Notes under the pieces: generated by a model
The model's database searches: none
The model's input: only the letters and a program-made list of their open reading frames with translations
What the model was told of the DNA's origin: nothing
Program-made: the position numbers and the translations under genes
Assembly (NCBI RefSeq): GCF_012489685.1
Contig: NC_080045.1
Coordinates: 3,787,001-3,851,000 of the forward strand
DNA: 64,000 nt
Reading direction: 5' to 3'
From: Lotus japonicus
Lineage: Eukaryota; Streptophyta; Magnoliopsida; Fabales; Fabaceae
In this document: piece by piece, positions 9,955 to 22,087 of the stretch
Layout of the letters: each line of letters begins with the position of its first letter
Position numbering within the stretch: the first letter of the stretch is position 1

Positions 9955-12332
9955 TTATTTTAAAAGATAAAGTTAGGTAAATATCAAAAACATTAATTGC
10001 TAAATTAATTTCCTTTTATGAAAAAACATTATTTAGTACACCTATTTAATAATTCTTAAATACATTAATTTTTACTCAATTAATAAATTCAATAAATGTT
10101 TTATTCCTTTCCTAAAAAATGATTTTAATACATCTATTTAAAGGTTTTTAATTACAGTAATTTTTAGTCAATTAATGAAATAAATTAAATGTTATATATA
10201 TATACAATAAGTGCTATATTCAAAAAAAAATTAAAAAATATTTTGAATTAACCTAATTAATGATTATTTCAAAAGTTAAAGTTAGTCAAGTATCAATAAC
10301 ATTACCGGCTGAATTAATTTCCTTTTATAATAAATATTTGAATATCTAAAAATATTTGAATCAGTTTATATAATGGAATAATTAATATATTATAAAACAT
10401 GCATTTTTATTGTTATAATTCATTTTCTATTTTAATATTTATTCAAATTATTTTTACTATCAATAAGATAATTACGGAGCAAAATACAACACCTCTTTAA
10501 TGTTGATTAATCAATTATCGATGTATTTAATTAATGTCATTATTTATAGCAAATTATTGACAACATTAATAATGTACAATTAGTTGCAAATTTCTTACAT
10601 TTCCGAACTAATTTATGCCTACAAATGTTTTAATTACTAATTTTCATTGACTTCCACATCATGTTATTAAATGACGTCGTGCCTTGAAACCAATTAACAT
10701 AGCCTGTTACTAAAAATAAATCGAATTTCCCACAAATAGAACCAAATATGATGGCCTAAAAGGTTGATTCCTATTATAACTCCACACTATAACTCTTTTG
10801 TCCGAATACCCGATGTCCTAAACCTTGATGCCTACTACAACTATTTAATCGGTGAGACTGTGGTATATTTACCCGTGTCGTTGCATCTATGACGAAGGAG
10901 TTGTATCTAACACCACACACAACGTGGTGTATCAAAAAGTCTTCGATAATATTTGACACGTAAGTGCTTATTTATCTTACAATTAATTTCAAATTAAATT
11001 TTATTATTATGAAAACTGATATGGTTATTATTTTTATTTTTGACAGCATAAAAAGATGTCAAACAGTTTATTGATCATCTAATTTGAAGGTTTATTGGCG
11101 CTTTTATAAGGTTCGTTTATCATTTTCAAATTATACACAGTTTATATTTTTATTGGTTAATTATTATTACTCTTATATAAATTTTTTACCTTTGTAGGTT
11201 CTATACCTCAAATATGCTTGATTGACAACAAGATCGGTTATGAAGTTTTTATCATTAATCATAGACTACAACTTCTAATAAGCGTTCATGTCGTTGTCAT
11301 TGTTATGTTTATCTTATTTCAATTTCAATGTAATGCATTCCTTCAAAATTTGGTTCTTATTACTATTCAAGTGTTGACATTGTGAGGTTTATACAACCTC
11401 ATCAAATTAATATATTTATTGTTGCTCATTCATCTACCTGTTTGTATCATATGTTCGGTTTCATATCTGTTCTACTTACTAAAAAGAGTCTAAACTAAGT
11501 TAAAACATATTTCTACTGATTCATCTTTAAAATAAATGTAATCGCCGTGCAACGCACGGGTAAAGAACACTAGTACTTTAGAAAAGAGGAAGGTTGTGAG
11601 ACCCACCTAGATGATTTGGCAATTCAAGAATGACTTTCACGCAACCCCCCTCTTTGCCTGACAAGTGTCACCTTCTTATTGTTTTGGACCAAAATAGTGG
11701 AAGCCCATTTTGATTTCATATTTTTTATGAGACCCATTTTGATTTCAGATTTTTTATGAGGCCCATTATTGTATATTAAATTGGAATGGTGTTATTCCAA
11801 GCATTAAAATGGTATTTATTTTGCTTACAAAAGAAGTCAAGAATTACAGGCGTGATAATTTTGTGGAGAAAATAACGGGTCAATTTACGTCAATCATTAA
11901 CACCATGAAACAATTTTGAGATTCATGGTCTAAAAGGTCACGCTGATTTCAAATTAAGTTTGATTGAACATATTAATTAATTTCATATTTTACTGTATTA
12001 ACACCACTTTAATTGTATTTCATTTTTTCCTAAAATTCCTCATTTTGATGATTAATTAACGTGCAGCCTGAAATTTTGGTCCATATTAATTAAATTTTTT
12101 TGGTCAAAGTCCATATTAATTAATTTAAATGACAAAAATTGAGCGGAAAAAAAATTCCTTTTAAAGCACGCTGATTTCAAATTCTGTCAATTGTAGGTTT
12201 TTTTTCTTCCTTTTTTAACATGCATTACCAGTAACCCTAATTCTCAATTTCCTATATAAACCACCTCATGGTATTCTTCAACTTCATCATTCCTTCCCAT
12301 CAAATATTAGCTTTGAAATATACTTTGTTATA

Positions 12333-12497
12333 ATGACAATCGACGATCTCGCCACCATCGATGCCTCAAAGGAGAACTGGACTATTGTTGCAAAGGTGAA
12401 CCGTTTGTGGCTTAGTCCGAGCTTATATGGCTCCAAACTTCCAATTTTTATATGTGTTTTGTATGGAGACCCATTTGTTGACAACAAATTTATTTAA
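12333..12497 (+). pseudogene. RPA1-like N-terminal fragment (copy 2, first)
   Basis: Homologous to the fragment at 7558: the frame reads MTIDDLATIDASKENWTIVA and runs on to ...LPIFICVLYGDPFVDNKFI, 54 residues. It is slightly longer because the early stop of copy 1 is absent. Same interpretation: remnant OB-fold start of a Helitron-borne RPA1-like gene. Confidence 0.55.
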
Positions 12498-13121
12498 ATT
12501 AAACCTATTTATTTTAATGCAAGGTCAATTGATTCCACTCATTTATTTGAAAAAATCAAATTGAAGAGTCACAACTATAGAATACAAACATTAGGATATT
12601 GGATTTTGCTTTTTCTTATTTAAAAAATAGATTTATTTCCGAAATAAACTTTTAATGATTAAAATATAATAGTGAGATTTGAATTTGAAATACATAATGT
12701 CATAATGCATTTCCTTTGATTTAGGTGGTGATGCCCATCATTGACAACCTTTATTTTGCTTGACTTTTTGTGTTTAATGCTTTATTATTTTCATTTAAAA
12801 TATAAATTAAAATTGATTCTAATTAATACTTGACTTTTATTTGTATGAATTAGAGTCCAATCAATGCTGTCGAATTTGAGCTAACTCGAATGGAAAAAAA
12901 ATTCTCTTATGTTTAGTCATCATATTCAAATTATCCCTAAAAAGTCACTGCAATGAAAAAAAAAATTCTAATAAAAAGTCAATGGAATATTCTTTTCACA
13001 TTTTCTCATCATTAACCCTAATTCCAACTCAACTATAAATACTCTCTTAAGCTGCCCCTCTCCTCCATCATTCCAGATATTTCCCATTGACCCCATATTT
13101 TTTAAATTAACCTTTGTTCTC

Positions 13122-13230
13122 ATGGCTGCCAAAATCGACGATCTCGCCATGTCTCCAAAGAGAACTGGACTATTGTTGCAAAAGTCATTCGTTTATTGGT
13201 AAGTCCGAGCTTATACGGTTCTCTTTGGTT
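13122..13230 (+). pseudogene. RPA1-like N-terminal fragment (copy 2, second)
   Basis: A second, diverged start, MAAKIDDLAMS, is followed one frame over by ENWTIVAKVIRLL, so one base has been gained or lost. With 12333 it makes two RPA1-like starts in one element. This suggests that copy 2 itself was formed by joining two family members, or by an internal duplication. Confidence 0.5.
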
Positions 13231-15765
13231 CAATTTTCAATCGACCTTTTATCACCCTTTTATCATATGAAAGATTTTAACCATTTTTTTTTTAACAAGT
13301 TGAATGCTTTTCAATTGTAGATGATGATTACCATATCATTGTTTGGAACTACATATGCACAGAGGAAGTTGATTTTTGATTTTTCATTGTTTATAATTTT
13401 CAAATCGATTTTTTATCTCCATGTAATGTTCACTCATAACGTATTGATTTTAAGAAAAAAAAAAGTTTCATGTGATATATCATGTGCATTGAATGCCTCT
13501 AGGAATATGAAAGGTAATTTTTTGGTATATCATATGCGTTGAATGTATCAGGTGGACGATGATGGACTCAAACTTACAAATAATTTTAAATTATGAGTAC
13601 TAAGTCTACATAGCTCCCCCAGATCACAAAAAAGTTATACTATGTTCCAGATTTCAGCGTACCAAATTATCAGCAAATTCACAAACATCACGTCCAAAAA
13701 GGTTTTAATTTTCTGATTTGGTTTCCTAATGCACAAAGATCAACAATTTCCTATTATTAAATTTGTAGTATAAACTTTTGATTTGATTGTGTCTAATTAA
13801 TTTTCAAATCTTAATATTTAAACTAATATTTGACTAAAATCTAATTTTTTTTATTCAAATGTGTATATTTGGTATCAAAATATAATTATTTAATGATTTA
13901 AATCTGCAAGATTTTCCTCCATTTAAATGCTATATTCATTTTTAAAAAAAAAAACTTTTGACTAAACCTATTTAATGATTATTTCAAAAATTGAAGTTAG
14001 TCAAATATCAGCAAAATTAACGTTAGTCAAAATTAATGCTAAATTTCAGGTTAATTAATTTTAGTCAAATACTATATCCTTTACATTTTTTTATTTTAGT
14101 GATTAGTGCACTTATTGAATGATTTTTGAATTAACCTATTTAATGATTATTTTAAAAAATAAAGTTAGGTAAATATCAAAAACATTAATTTCTAAATTAA
14201 TTTCCTTTTATGAAAAAACATTATTTAGTACACCTATTTAATAAATCTTAAATACATTAATTTTTACTCAATTCATAAATTCAATAAATGTTTTATTCTT
14301 TTCCTAAAAAATGATTTTAATACACCTATTTAAAGGTTTTTAATTACAGTAATTTTTAGTCAATTAATGAAAGAAATTAAATGCTATATATATATATATA
14401 CAATAAGTGTTATATTAAAAAAATTAAAAAAAATCTTTTGATTTAAACTAATTAATGATTATTTCAAAAATTAAAGTTAGTCAAGTATCAATAACATTAA
14501 TGGCTGAATTAATTTCCTTTTATACTAAATATTTGAATATTTAAAAATATTTGAATCAGTTTATATAATGGAATAATTAATATATCATAAAACATGCATT
14601 TTTATTGTTTTAATTCATTTTCTATTTTAATATTTATTCAAATTATTTTTATTATCAATAAGATAATTACGGAGCAAAATACAACACCTCTTTAATGTTG
14701 ATTAATCAATTATCGTTGTATTTAATTAATGTCATTATTTATAGCAAATTATTGACAACATTAATAATGTACAATTAGTTGCAAATTTCTTACATTTCCG
14801 AACTAATTTATGCTTAAAAATGTTTTAATTACTAATTTTCATTGACTTCCACATCATGTTATTAAATGACGTCGTGCCTTGAAATCAATTAACATAGCCT
14901 GTTACTAAAAATAAATCGAATTTCCCACAAATAGAACCAAATATGATGGCCTAAAAGGTTGATTCCTATTATAACTCCACACTATAACTCTTTTGTCCGA
15001 ATACCCGATGTCCTAAACCTTGATGTCAACTACAACTATTTAATCGGTGAGACTGTGGTATATTTACCCGAGTCGTTGCATCTATGACGAAGGAGTTGTA
15101 TCTAACACCACACACAACGTGGTGTATCAAAAAGTCTTCGATAATATTTGACACGTAAGTGCTTATTTATCTTACAATTAATTTCAAATTAAATTTTATT
15201 ATTATGAAAACTGATATGTTTATTATTATTTTTGACAGCATAAAAAGATGTCAAGCAGTTTATTGATCATCTAATTTGAAGGTTTATTGGCGCTTTTATA
15301 AGGTTCGTTTATCATTTTCCAATTATACACAGTTTATATTTTTATTGGTTAATTATTATTACTCTTATATAAAAAATTTACCTTTGTAGGTTCTATACCT
15401 CAAATATGCTTGATTGACAACAAGATCGGTTATGGAGTTTTTATCATTAATCATAGACTACAACTTCTAATAAGCGTTCATGTCGTTGTCATTGTTACGT
15501 TTATCTTATTTCAATTTCAATGTAATGCATTCCTTCAAAATTTGGTTCTTATTACTATTCAAGTGTTGACATTGTGAGGTTTATACAACCTCATCAAATT
15601 AATATATTTATTGTTGCCCATTTATCTACCTGTTTGTATTATATGTTCGGTTTCATATCTGTTCTACTTACTAAAAAGAGTCTAAACTAAGTTAAAACAT
15701 ATTTCTACTGATTCATCTTTAAAATAAATGTAATCGCCGTGCAACGCACGGGTAAAGAACACTAG

Positions 15766-16573
15766 TATAATTGATAAACTATAATTAATTCTCATTTGAA
15801 ATTTTAAAAGGACACACTAGGAACAAAGAATCTCTTAAAATTATGATAGATAATTGATTGAGCAACATGTTTTTTAAAGCTAAAAGACATATGGCTTGAA
15901 AACTAAAATGAGAAATGAAAAACTTATAATACCTCTAAAATGTTTTAGAATTTTAGCTTTTAAAACTGAAAATATAAATTTTAAATATAATTTTTTTTAA
16001 AATTATTCATCTTAGGTGATGAATGTCAAACTCGTTTGGTTAAGAAGAGAGTGTTGTGCTAGGAGTTTTCTAGGTTGTTCTCAATTTCTGAGTATAAAAA
16101 AAGTATGATAAATGACGCGAGATGCGTGAATAACGCTTAAAAATGAGACTTTATGTGGAGAAAAAAGTTATTTCAATCAGAAAAGTCTCACTTGAGTATA
16201 TGTTCCTGCATTCAAGAGGTTAATCTCTTATTTTGGTTAAGACATTTGAATTATCCTTCTTAGAGCACCTATAAACCCTTTCATATTTTTCTTTTTCTAT
16301 TTTTATGTGGCAAAGAGAATTCCTTTTGTTCCTTCCTTATCAAGTCTTTTACATGCGTTTTGGTTCCATTGACCGACATATATAAAAGTCAATATTTCTT
16401 TTTTTAATCAATTCTGCTGGCTAATCGTGTTTTGATTCCACGTTTTCCTTTTAGTTGATCGTTATCTTATCTTAGCATGTTCGCGTGCATTCTAGATACC
16501 CAATCAATCAAAAACCAACAACTACACACACCGAATTTTCATTCAACGTTCCACCGCCTTAAAATAGAAAACG
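15766..16573. other. AT-rich spacer without recognised feature
   Basis: Host sequence after the Helitron pair. No long reading frame, inverted repeat or RNA gene was noticed. It becomes more GC-rich from about 16500 toward the promoter-like segment. Confidence 0.5.
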
Positions 16574-16720
16574 CGTTAACGACTTTTATTTCAGTTGCAT
16601 CATCACCGTCCAATCTTCCACCGTCCGCGTCATCTCAGCCGTTAACGCTAACCCTCCCTTCTATATAAATACCACCTCTCGCTTCGTGTTCTTTTCATTC
16701 CGTAGTTCGTTAACGATTGG
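16574..16720 (+). promoter_or_regulatory. Promoter-like segment with TATA box and three CGTTAACG sites
   Basis: TATAAAT lies at 16664-16670 in CTATATAAATACC. The palindrome CGTTAACG occurs at 16574, 16640 and 16708, 66 and 68 bp apart. Pyrimidine-rich leader sequence and a GTAAGC donor-like site (about 16731) follow. This is the layout of a plant pol II promoter and first exon reading right. Which factor might bind the palindromes is not known to me; MYB-type sites share the GTTA core. Confidence 0.5.
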
Positions 16721-16918
16721 GTTTCGCGCTGTAAGCTCTTCCTCTATTTCGATTCTTTCTTCGTCGTGTTTTCTCTAGGGTTATATGATTTCGATTTCAA
16801 TAATTCCAAGTTTTATGATCAAATTCTTGTGATCTATTTGGCGTAATCGAGATTTGCATGGTTTTTGTTGGCAAGATTTCGAAGTTTGATGATGATCTTG
16901 ATTTCACAATCTGCTGTG

Positions 16919-19900
16919 TAGGGTTTCGCTGATTGATATGCTCTCATCTGGATGAAGATCTTAAGAGAAATTCAATTCTTTCACGTCAATTTGTTTGAAT
17001 TCATTCATTCTTCGTTTGGAGTTGTTGAATTAAACTGTTTGCGTTTAATTCGTTTGCAGCGTTGTGGAGTCACCGATTGAAGATGATTAGGTCAAAAGTG
17101 ATTTGCGATTTTGTCACAACGGATTAGAACGGTTTACGATAAATTTTATTCCTTCTCTCTATCTCTCTTTTTTCCCTTCTCTTTCTTGATTATAAGATGT
17201 GCGAATAGGACTGAATCTTTTGAATCCCCTTCTCTGCAGTTGTGTCTAGGAGTGAGCTTTTTTGCTTAATTTGGTGATGATTCGTTCCGATTTTTTTGTT
17301 TCGTTCCTGAATCCTGAGCCTGATCTTCCCGATTTACTTTGTAACTTTGTTCATGGTGGTTACAGGGTGAACAATGAAGCTGTGGTCGAGAGCATGACGG
17401 AGAATTTAACCTTAGGTTTTCTTATCATTGATATAATATTATAATTTTATTACTTCACGTTTTTTCTGGATTGGTTTCTAACTAACTAATCAGACATATT
17501 TGAATGTAGAGAATAGGAATACTGAACACTAGAACTAATTTGATTTTTCATATGGTGGATGGGTTTTGGCCAGAAGATTGAGGATCAAATTAATCAATCT
17601 TGATGTTAGAGTTTGCTTCATAGGACCTGAAAATATTGTATAGAAGTTGCTAAATTGTGGACGGATTTTGGAGGATGCATTTTGATTTATACAGGGAGTA
17701 AATCTTATTTTTGCATGAAATAAGATTAATATACTAACATATAATTCAAATTATACTAACATTTTTACACTCACGAAGATTTCAGGCTTGTTTTTTAAAA
17801 ATGTCATATTAGTTTCATTTTTTAATCAGGTATAAATTTTAAGCTTGTTTTCCTAACAAAATTGGATCTTTAGGCAAAATTGTGGATGTGGGATGATATA
17901 TATATACACAGGGTCTTAATCATTTTCAACCGAGGTTTTGATCAGATGATAACTGCAAACTGCTAATGTTTGTGTAATTACTTTCACACTGATCTTTTGT
18001 GTTACTGGTTGTGTTTCTCTCTCGTTTCTACTTCTGGATCAGGGCTATTTGGGAGACTGAGGTTACCTGCTTACTTCTGGATTACTCATAGCTTAGTAAT
18101 TTGCCCTTCAACAGTGGGGAAGTTTCTTTGAATTGATTATCTATTTGATTATCTGCTGGAGTTCCTTTGTGTTTTGGTCATCAGTGTTGATTTGGGTGCC
18201 TTTTGTGTTTGTGTTGGTTTGGAGAACGCTACAATTCTATTGGTTTGAGACTTTACATCTTAGTTATATTTACCCTTTGCAGCCAGAGATTGCTCTTATA
18301 GCTTCAAATCTTCTACGTTTGTGTGCCAGCTGGGCCGTTCAAGGTGTATCAGTTTTTTGGGTATTGTATTTATCTTTTTCTCATGAACTGCGCCTCAGTT
18401 ATTTTCCCTCTGAATTGAAGGAACTGAATATGGTGCTGTTTTTCGTACCAATTATTCTTCTTAAGGAGCTGAAGGAACTGATTATTTGTGCGTCAGTTAT
18501 TTGCCTTCTGCGGCATTGTAGTTTTGGGGAATATTGAATTCTGGTATGCTCTCAACATCTGTGTTATCAACTTCATTGTCGGGATTCTTCTGTTTCAAGA
18601 CTGCACCTGTGAGGGGTTTGAGACTTCCCTCCCACTTTCTGAATCTCCACTTTGTTCTCTTGTTATTTACCCTCTGAAGTGCAGGAATTTGTGAGGTTGG
18701 ATAGCAATGCTGGGATGGGGCTTTATAGCAATGTATAGTAATAGTAGTCTAATTTGTTATGAGTAGTTTACTGCTTTATAGTTTTAAATTTTGGAACTCA
18801 AGGCGTAAAGTTGATCCTAATGTATGTACTTTTTTTTTTTTTAATTTTGGGCAGCAGTGTCAAAATAATTGAAGTTCTGCATCACGTCTGCTTTGGTGAT
18901 CTCTGTTGTTATTCTCAGTATTTTGTTCTTATTCTTAGGTTAATCCTGCGTAGCTTTCTCGATTTACTCCTAATATAGTGTATGCTATAGGCTGGGGAAA
19001 GATAATGCGGAAGGTGGTGGTAGATATTGCGGCCACCCTGCTACTAACAACATCCTATTTCTTAGTTGGTATGTCTCTCTGTGGGTTCTGGATTTGCCTT
19101 TCTTATGGTGTGATTGGTGATAGTTTCTTTGTCTTGCTCAGGAATTTGAGGCAGCGGCATCGTTGGGCTCTTGTTTATGAATTATGATCTGAGTCTGGGA
19201 AATCTGCTACTCTTCTTTCACTCTTTTATTGATAACTTCTTATTTGATCAATGATAAGAATTCCTGATTTCATATTCTCTTCTTCACAGTGGATACGGGG
19301 GCAGCATATTTGGGTCTTTTTGTTCTTGTGCTATCTTGAAGCATTTTGAGACAGCTTGTACTTCCCATCTGGGTCTTGGTTTGGGGAAATTTGCCAGCCT
19401 TCTTTCACCGTTCTGTTGATACTTTTATCATGATATGCAAGTTTATCTTCTATACTATTTTAATTGGATATCTTCTTGATCACAGAGGCTGCCTCAGTCA
19501 ATGCCATGGAAAGTTAGAAGTTAGTTCAAACGTGAAATTATTGGTATTCTCCCCGCCCTATGTCAGCTGTATTTGCATGAAATTATTAGATAATCGTGTA
19601 TGACATGATTAAGTTCCAAATTTACTATCTGTGACACCACCATTATCATATTTATGTATATTCGAAGTTACTGTTGTTGCTTTTATTTTGGGATTTCATT
19701 GCAGGAAGAACAAAAATTGGCATAAGGGTTCGAGATTTGGCTCTAGGGTATGGAAATGGATTTCTATAATTTATCCATCTGAATCATTTATCAGGATACA
19801 TGATTTAGTTTCTTTTAATGAGTTTGTTGTTCTTGCTTCTGCTGTCTGTTTGTGAATTATGTTGTGTACTTGTTCTTGTGCAGTTTGGTTTGGTGTTGAA

Positions 19901-20165
19901 TAATGTCATGTAACATCCTGAGAAGCCGCATAATTTGGTGATCTTTATTTGGAGATGGAATTTAAACTTATGTGTCATCAGTTCTGTGTATTTCTCGTGT
20001 TTCTGTCTTAGGATTGGGACTGCTTTGAGACTTCGAGTACCCTGCTTCACTGTTTTGTAGTTTTAGAAGTCCGGGGATGAACAGGGATTGAGTCCTTTGC
20101 TATGTTTATTGGTTTGCAGCAGGCTGGTTCCAATGTGTCTCCGGTTAAAGAGCAGTTCATAGATA
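16919..20165 (+). repeat. Large module, copy A
   Basis: Direct repeat of 22088-25170. It carries in order: the GATTGATATGCT segment, the GTTTGCAG|CGTTGTGGAG exon-like block, the GTTACAGGGTGAACAATG block (about 17365), the GCCAGCTGGGCCGTTCAAG block (about 18326) and the CACAGTGGATACGGGGGC block (about 19286). The part 19320-19620 differs from 24300-24600 at only a few positions, so the duplication is recent at least there. Confidence 0.8.
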
Positions 20166-20169
20166 AAAT

Positions 20170-22087
20170 ATGTTTTGTCACAACGGATTTGAACGGTTCA
20201 CTGCTCTGAGGATAAATTTTTTTCCTTCTCTCTAACTTTCTTTTCCTTCGGTTTTTTATCATTAGATGTACAAATTGAATCCTGAATCTGTTGATTCCTC
20301 TTCTCTGCAGCTTTGCGTTCTGCCTAGCAGTGAGCTTTTTGTTTAATTTGGTGATCTCTACTCTGATTGTGATTCGTTTCATTCCAATTTTTTTGTTCTC
20401 GTTCCTGAGCCTGATCTTCCCTATTTACTTTGTGACTTTTACTTGGGTTGTGTTACAGGGGAAACCATAAATCTGTGGTCGAGAGTGCGACGGAGAATTC
20501 AATCATGGTTTTCTTATCATTGATAGAACTTTATTGCTTAACTGTTTTTTTAGATTGGCTTCTTGTGTGGATAATTAACTACTCAGATAATTTTATATTT
20601 TCATGTGATGGATGTTTTATTGGCCAAAAGATTTAATTGATCTTGATGTTAGGCTTTGCATTATAGGACCTGAATATTGATATAGAAAGAGTTGCTAAAT
20701 TGTGGTCGGATTTTGGAGGATGCATTTTGATTTGTAAAGGACAGGAGTCATCTCATGAAATGGATAGGTTTGTACACTTATTTCAGGCTGGTTTTTAAAC
20801 GGGGCATGTCTTATTTATAAGTATCATTTTTTTTATCAGGTACAAATTTTAAGCTTATTTTTTTATCTTGTCTGATTTCATGCGAATTATATATTGTGCC
20901 CTTTCTCTGCTGCAGTTTGGTGCTTGGTGTTGTTCTGCTAAGCATCTTGCCTTTATTGTTCGGGTGACCTTGATCTAGGGTGTGAATTCATCTTTTTTTT
21001 TTTTGTAACAATTTTAAATGTGAATTACTTGCACATTGATTTTTTGTGTCACTGGTTGTATGTCCCTCTCATTTCTACTTCTGGATCAGAGCTATTTGGG
21101 AGGCTGAAGTTACATGCAAACAGCGGGGAAGAGAAAACAGATGAGTGCAGTTCTTTGAATTGATTATCTATTTGTTTGTTGGAGTTCTTTTGTGATTTGA
21201 TCATCAGGGTTGATTTGGGGGCCTTTGTATTGGTTTGGATTTGAACTATGAGGTTTGAGACTTTCTTCTACATCGTAGTTATTTGCCCTTCGCAGCCAGA
21301 TATTGCACTTTGCTTCTGATCTGCTACGTTTGTGTGTCATCTGGGCTGTTCAAGGCGTATCGGTTTTTTGGGTATTGTATTTATTTCGCATTACCTGCGC
21401 CTCAGTTATTTACCCTCTGAACTGAAGGAACTGATTATGGTGCTGTTTTCCTTAACAATTATCCTTAAGGAACTGGAGGAACTGATTATTTGTGTGTCAG
21501 TTATTTGCATTTTGGGGCATTGTATGTTTGGGGAATATTGAATTCTGGTATGCTCTCAACATCTGTGTTATCAACTTCATTGTCCGGATTCTTCTGTTTC
21601 AAGACTGCACCTGTGAGGGGTTTGAGACTTCCCTCCCACTTTCTGATTCTCCACTTTGTTCTCTTGTTATTTACCCTCTGAAGTGCAGGAATTTGAGATG
21701 AGTGTCATTATGTTTACTAGATCTGCTTTGTTTGGAGTACATCGCAATACATGATTTTTATGTCATCTCCTGCTTGGACATTGGGTTTGTGAGGTTGTAT
21801 AGCAATGCTGGGAAGGGGCTTCATAAGTAATGCTTCATGAGTGCTGGGAAGGCACTTTATAGTGATGTATAGTAATAGTAATACTAGTCTAATTTGTTAT
21901 GAGTACTTCTTTTTAGTTAAGTTTTGGAACTCAAGGCATAAAATTGATCCTAATATATAAACTTTTAATTTTTTATATTTTGGGCAGCAGTGTCAAAATA
22001 ATTTTAGTTCTGCATCACGTCTGCTTTGGTGATCTTTGTTCTTATTGTCATATTTTGTTCTTATTCTCAGTATCTTGTTAGTCCTGC
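20170..22087 (+). repeat. Large module, partial copy B
   Basis: Direct repeat of the part of copy A from the TTTTGTCACAACGGATT block (17113 in A, 20176 here) to the TGTCAAAATAATT block (18859 in A, 21989 here), without A's 19000-20165 half. Small gains and losses distinguish it. Confidence 0.75.

Larger units (their letters stand above)
6795..11573 (+). mobile_element. Helitron copy 1 (non-autonomous)
   Basis: The 5' end begins TC (TCTATATACTTTAGAAAAG). The 3' end has a short hairpin (CCGTGC-AAC-GCACGG, 11545-11559 approx.) and then GGTAAAGAACACTAG, the CTRR terminus of Helitrons. The next base is T, as expected for A^T insertion without target duplication. It is colinear with copy 2 (11574-15765) apart from a chimeric junction at 7699-7757, which replaces about 720 bp, and the Mutator-like insertion 8720-9954. 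No Rep/helicase gene is present, so it needs enzymes in trans. It carries an RPA1-like gene start. Confidence 0.8.
11574..15765 (+). mobile_element. Helitron copy 2 (non-autonomous)
   Basis: It starts immediately after the CTAG of copy 1 with TACTTTAGAAAAGAGG and ends with the same hairpin and AACACTAG (15762-15765), followed by T. It is head-to-tail with copy 1. It lacks the Mutator-like insertion and keeps about 720 bp (about 12480-13200) lost from copy 1, so it is the more complete family member here. It has two RPA1-like gene starts and no Rep/helicase gene. Confidence 0.85.

Noticed and set aside
19720..19760. GGTTCGAGATTTGGCTCTAG as a tRNA T-arm
   Set aside because: No acceptor stem, D-arm or anticodon arm at the right distances; the repeat copy at 24709 differs at the would-be stem.
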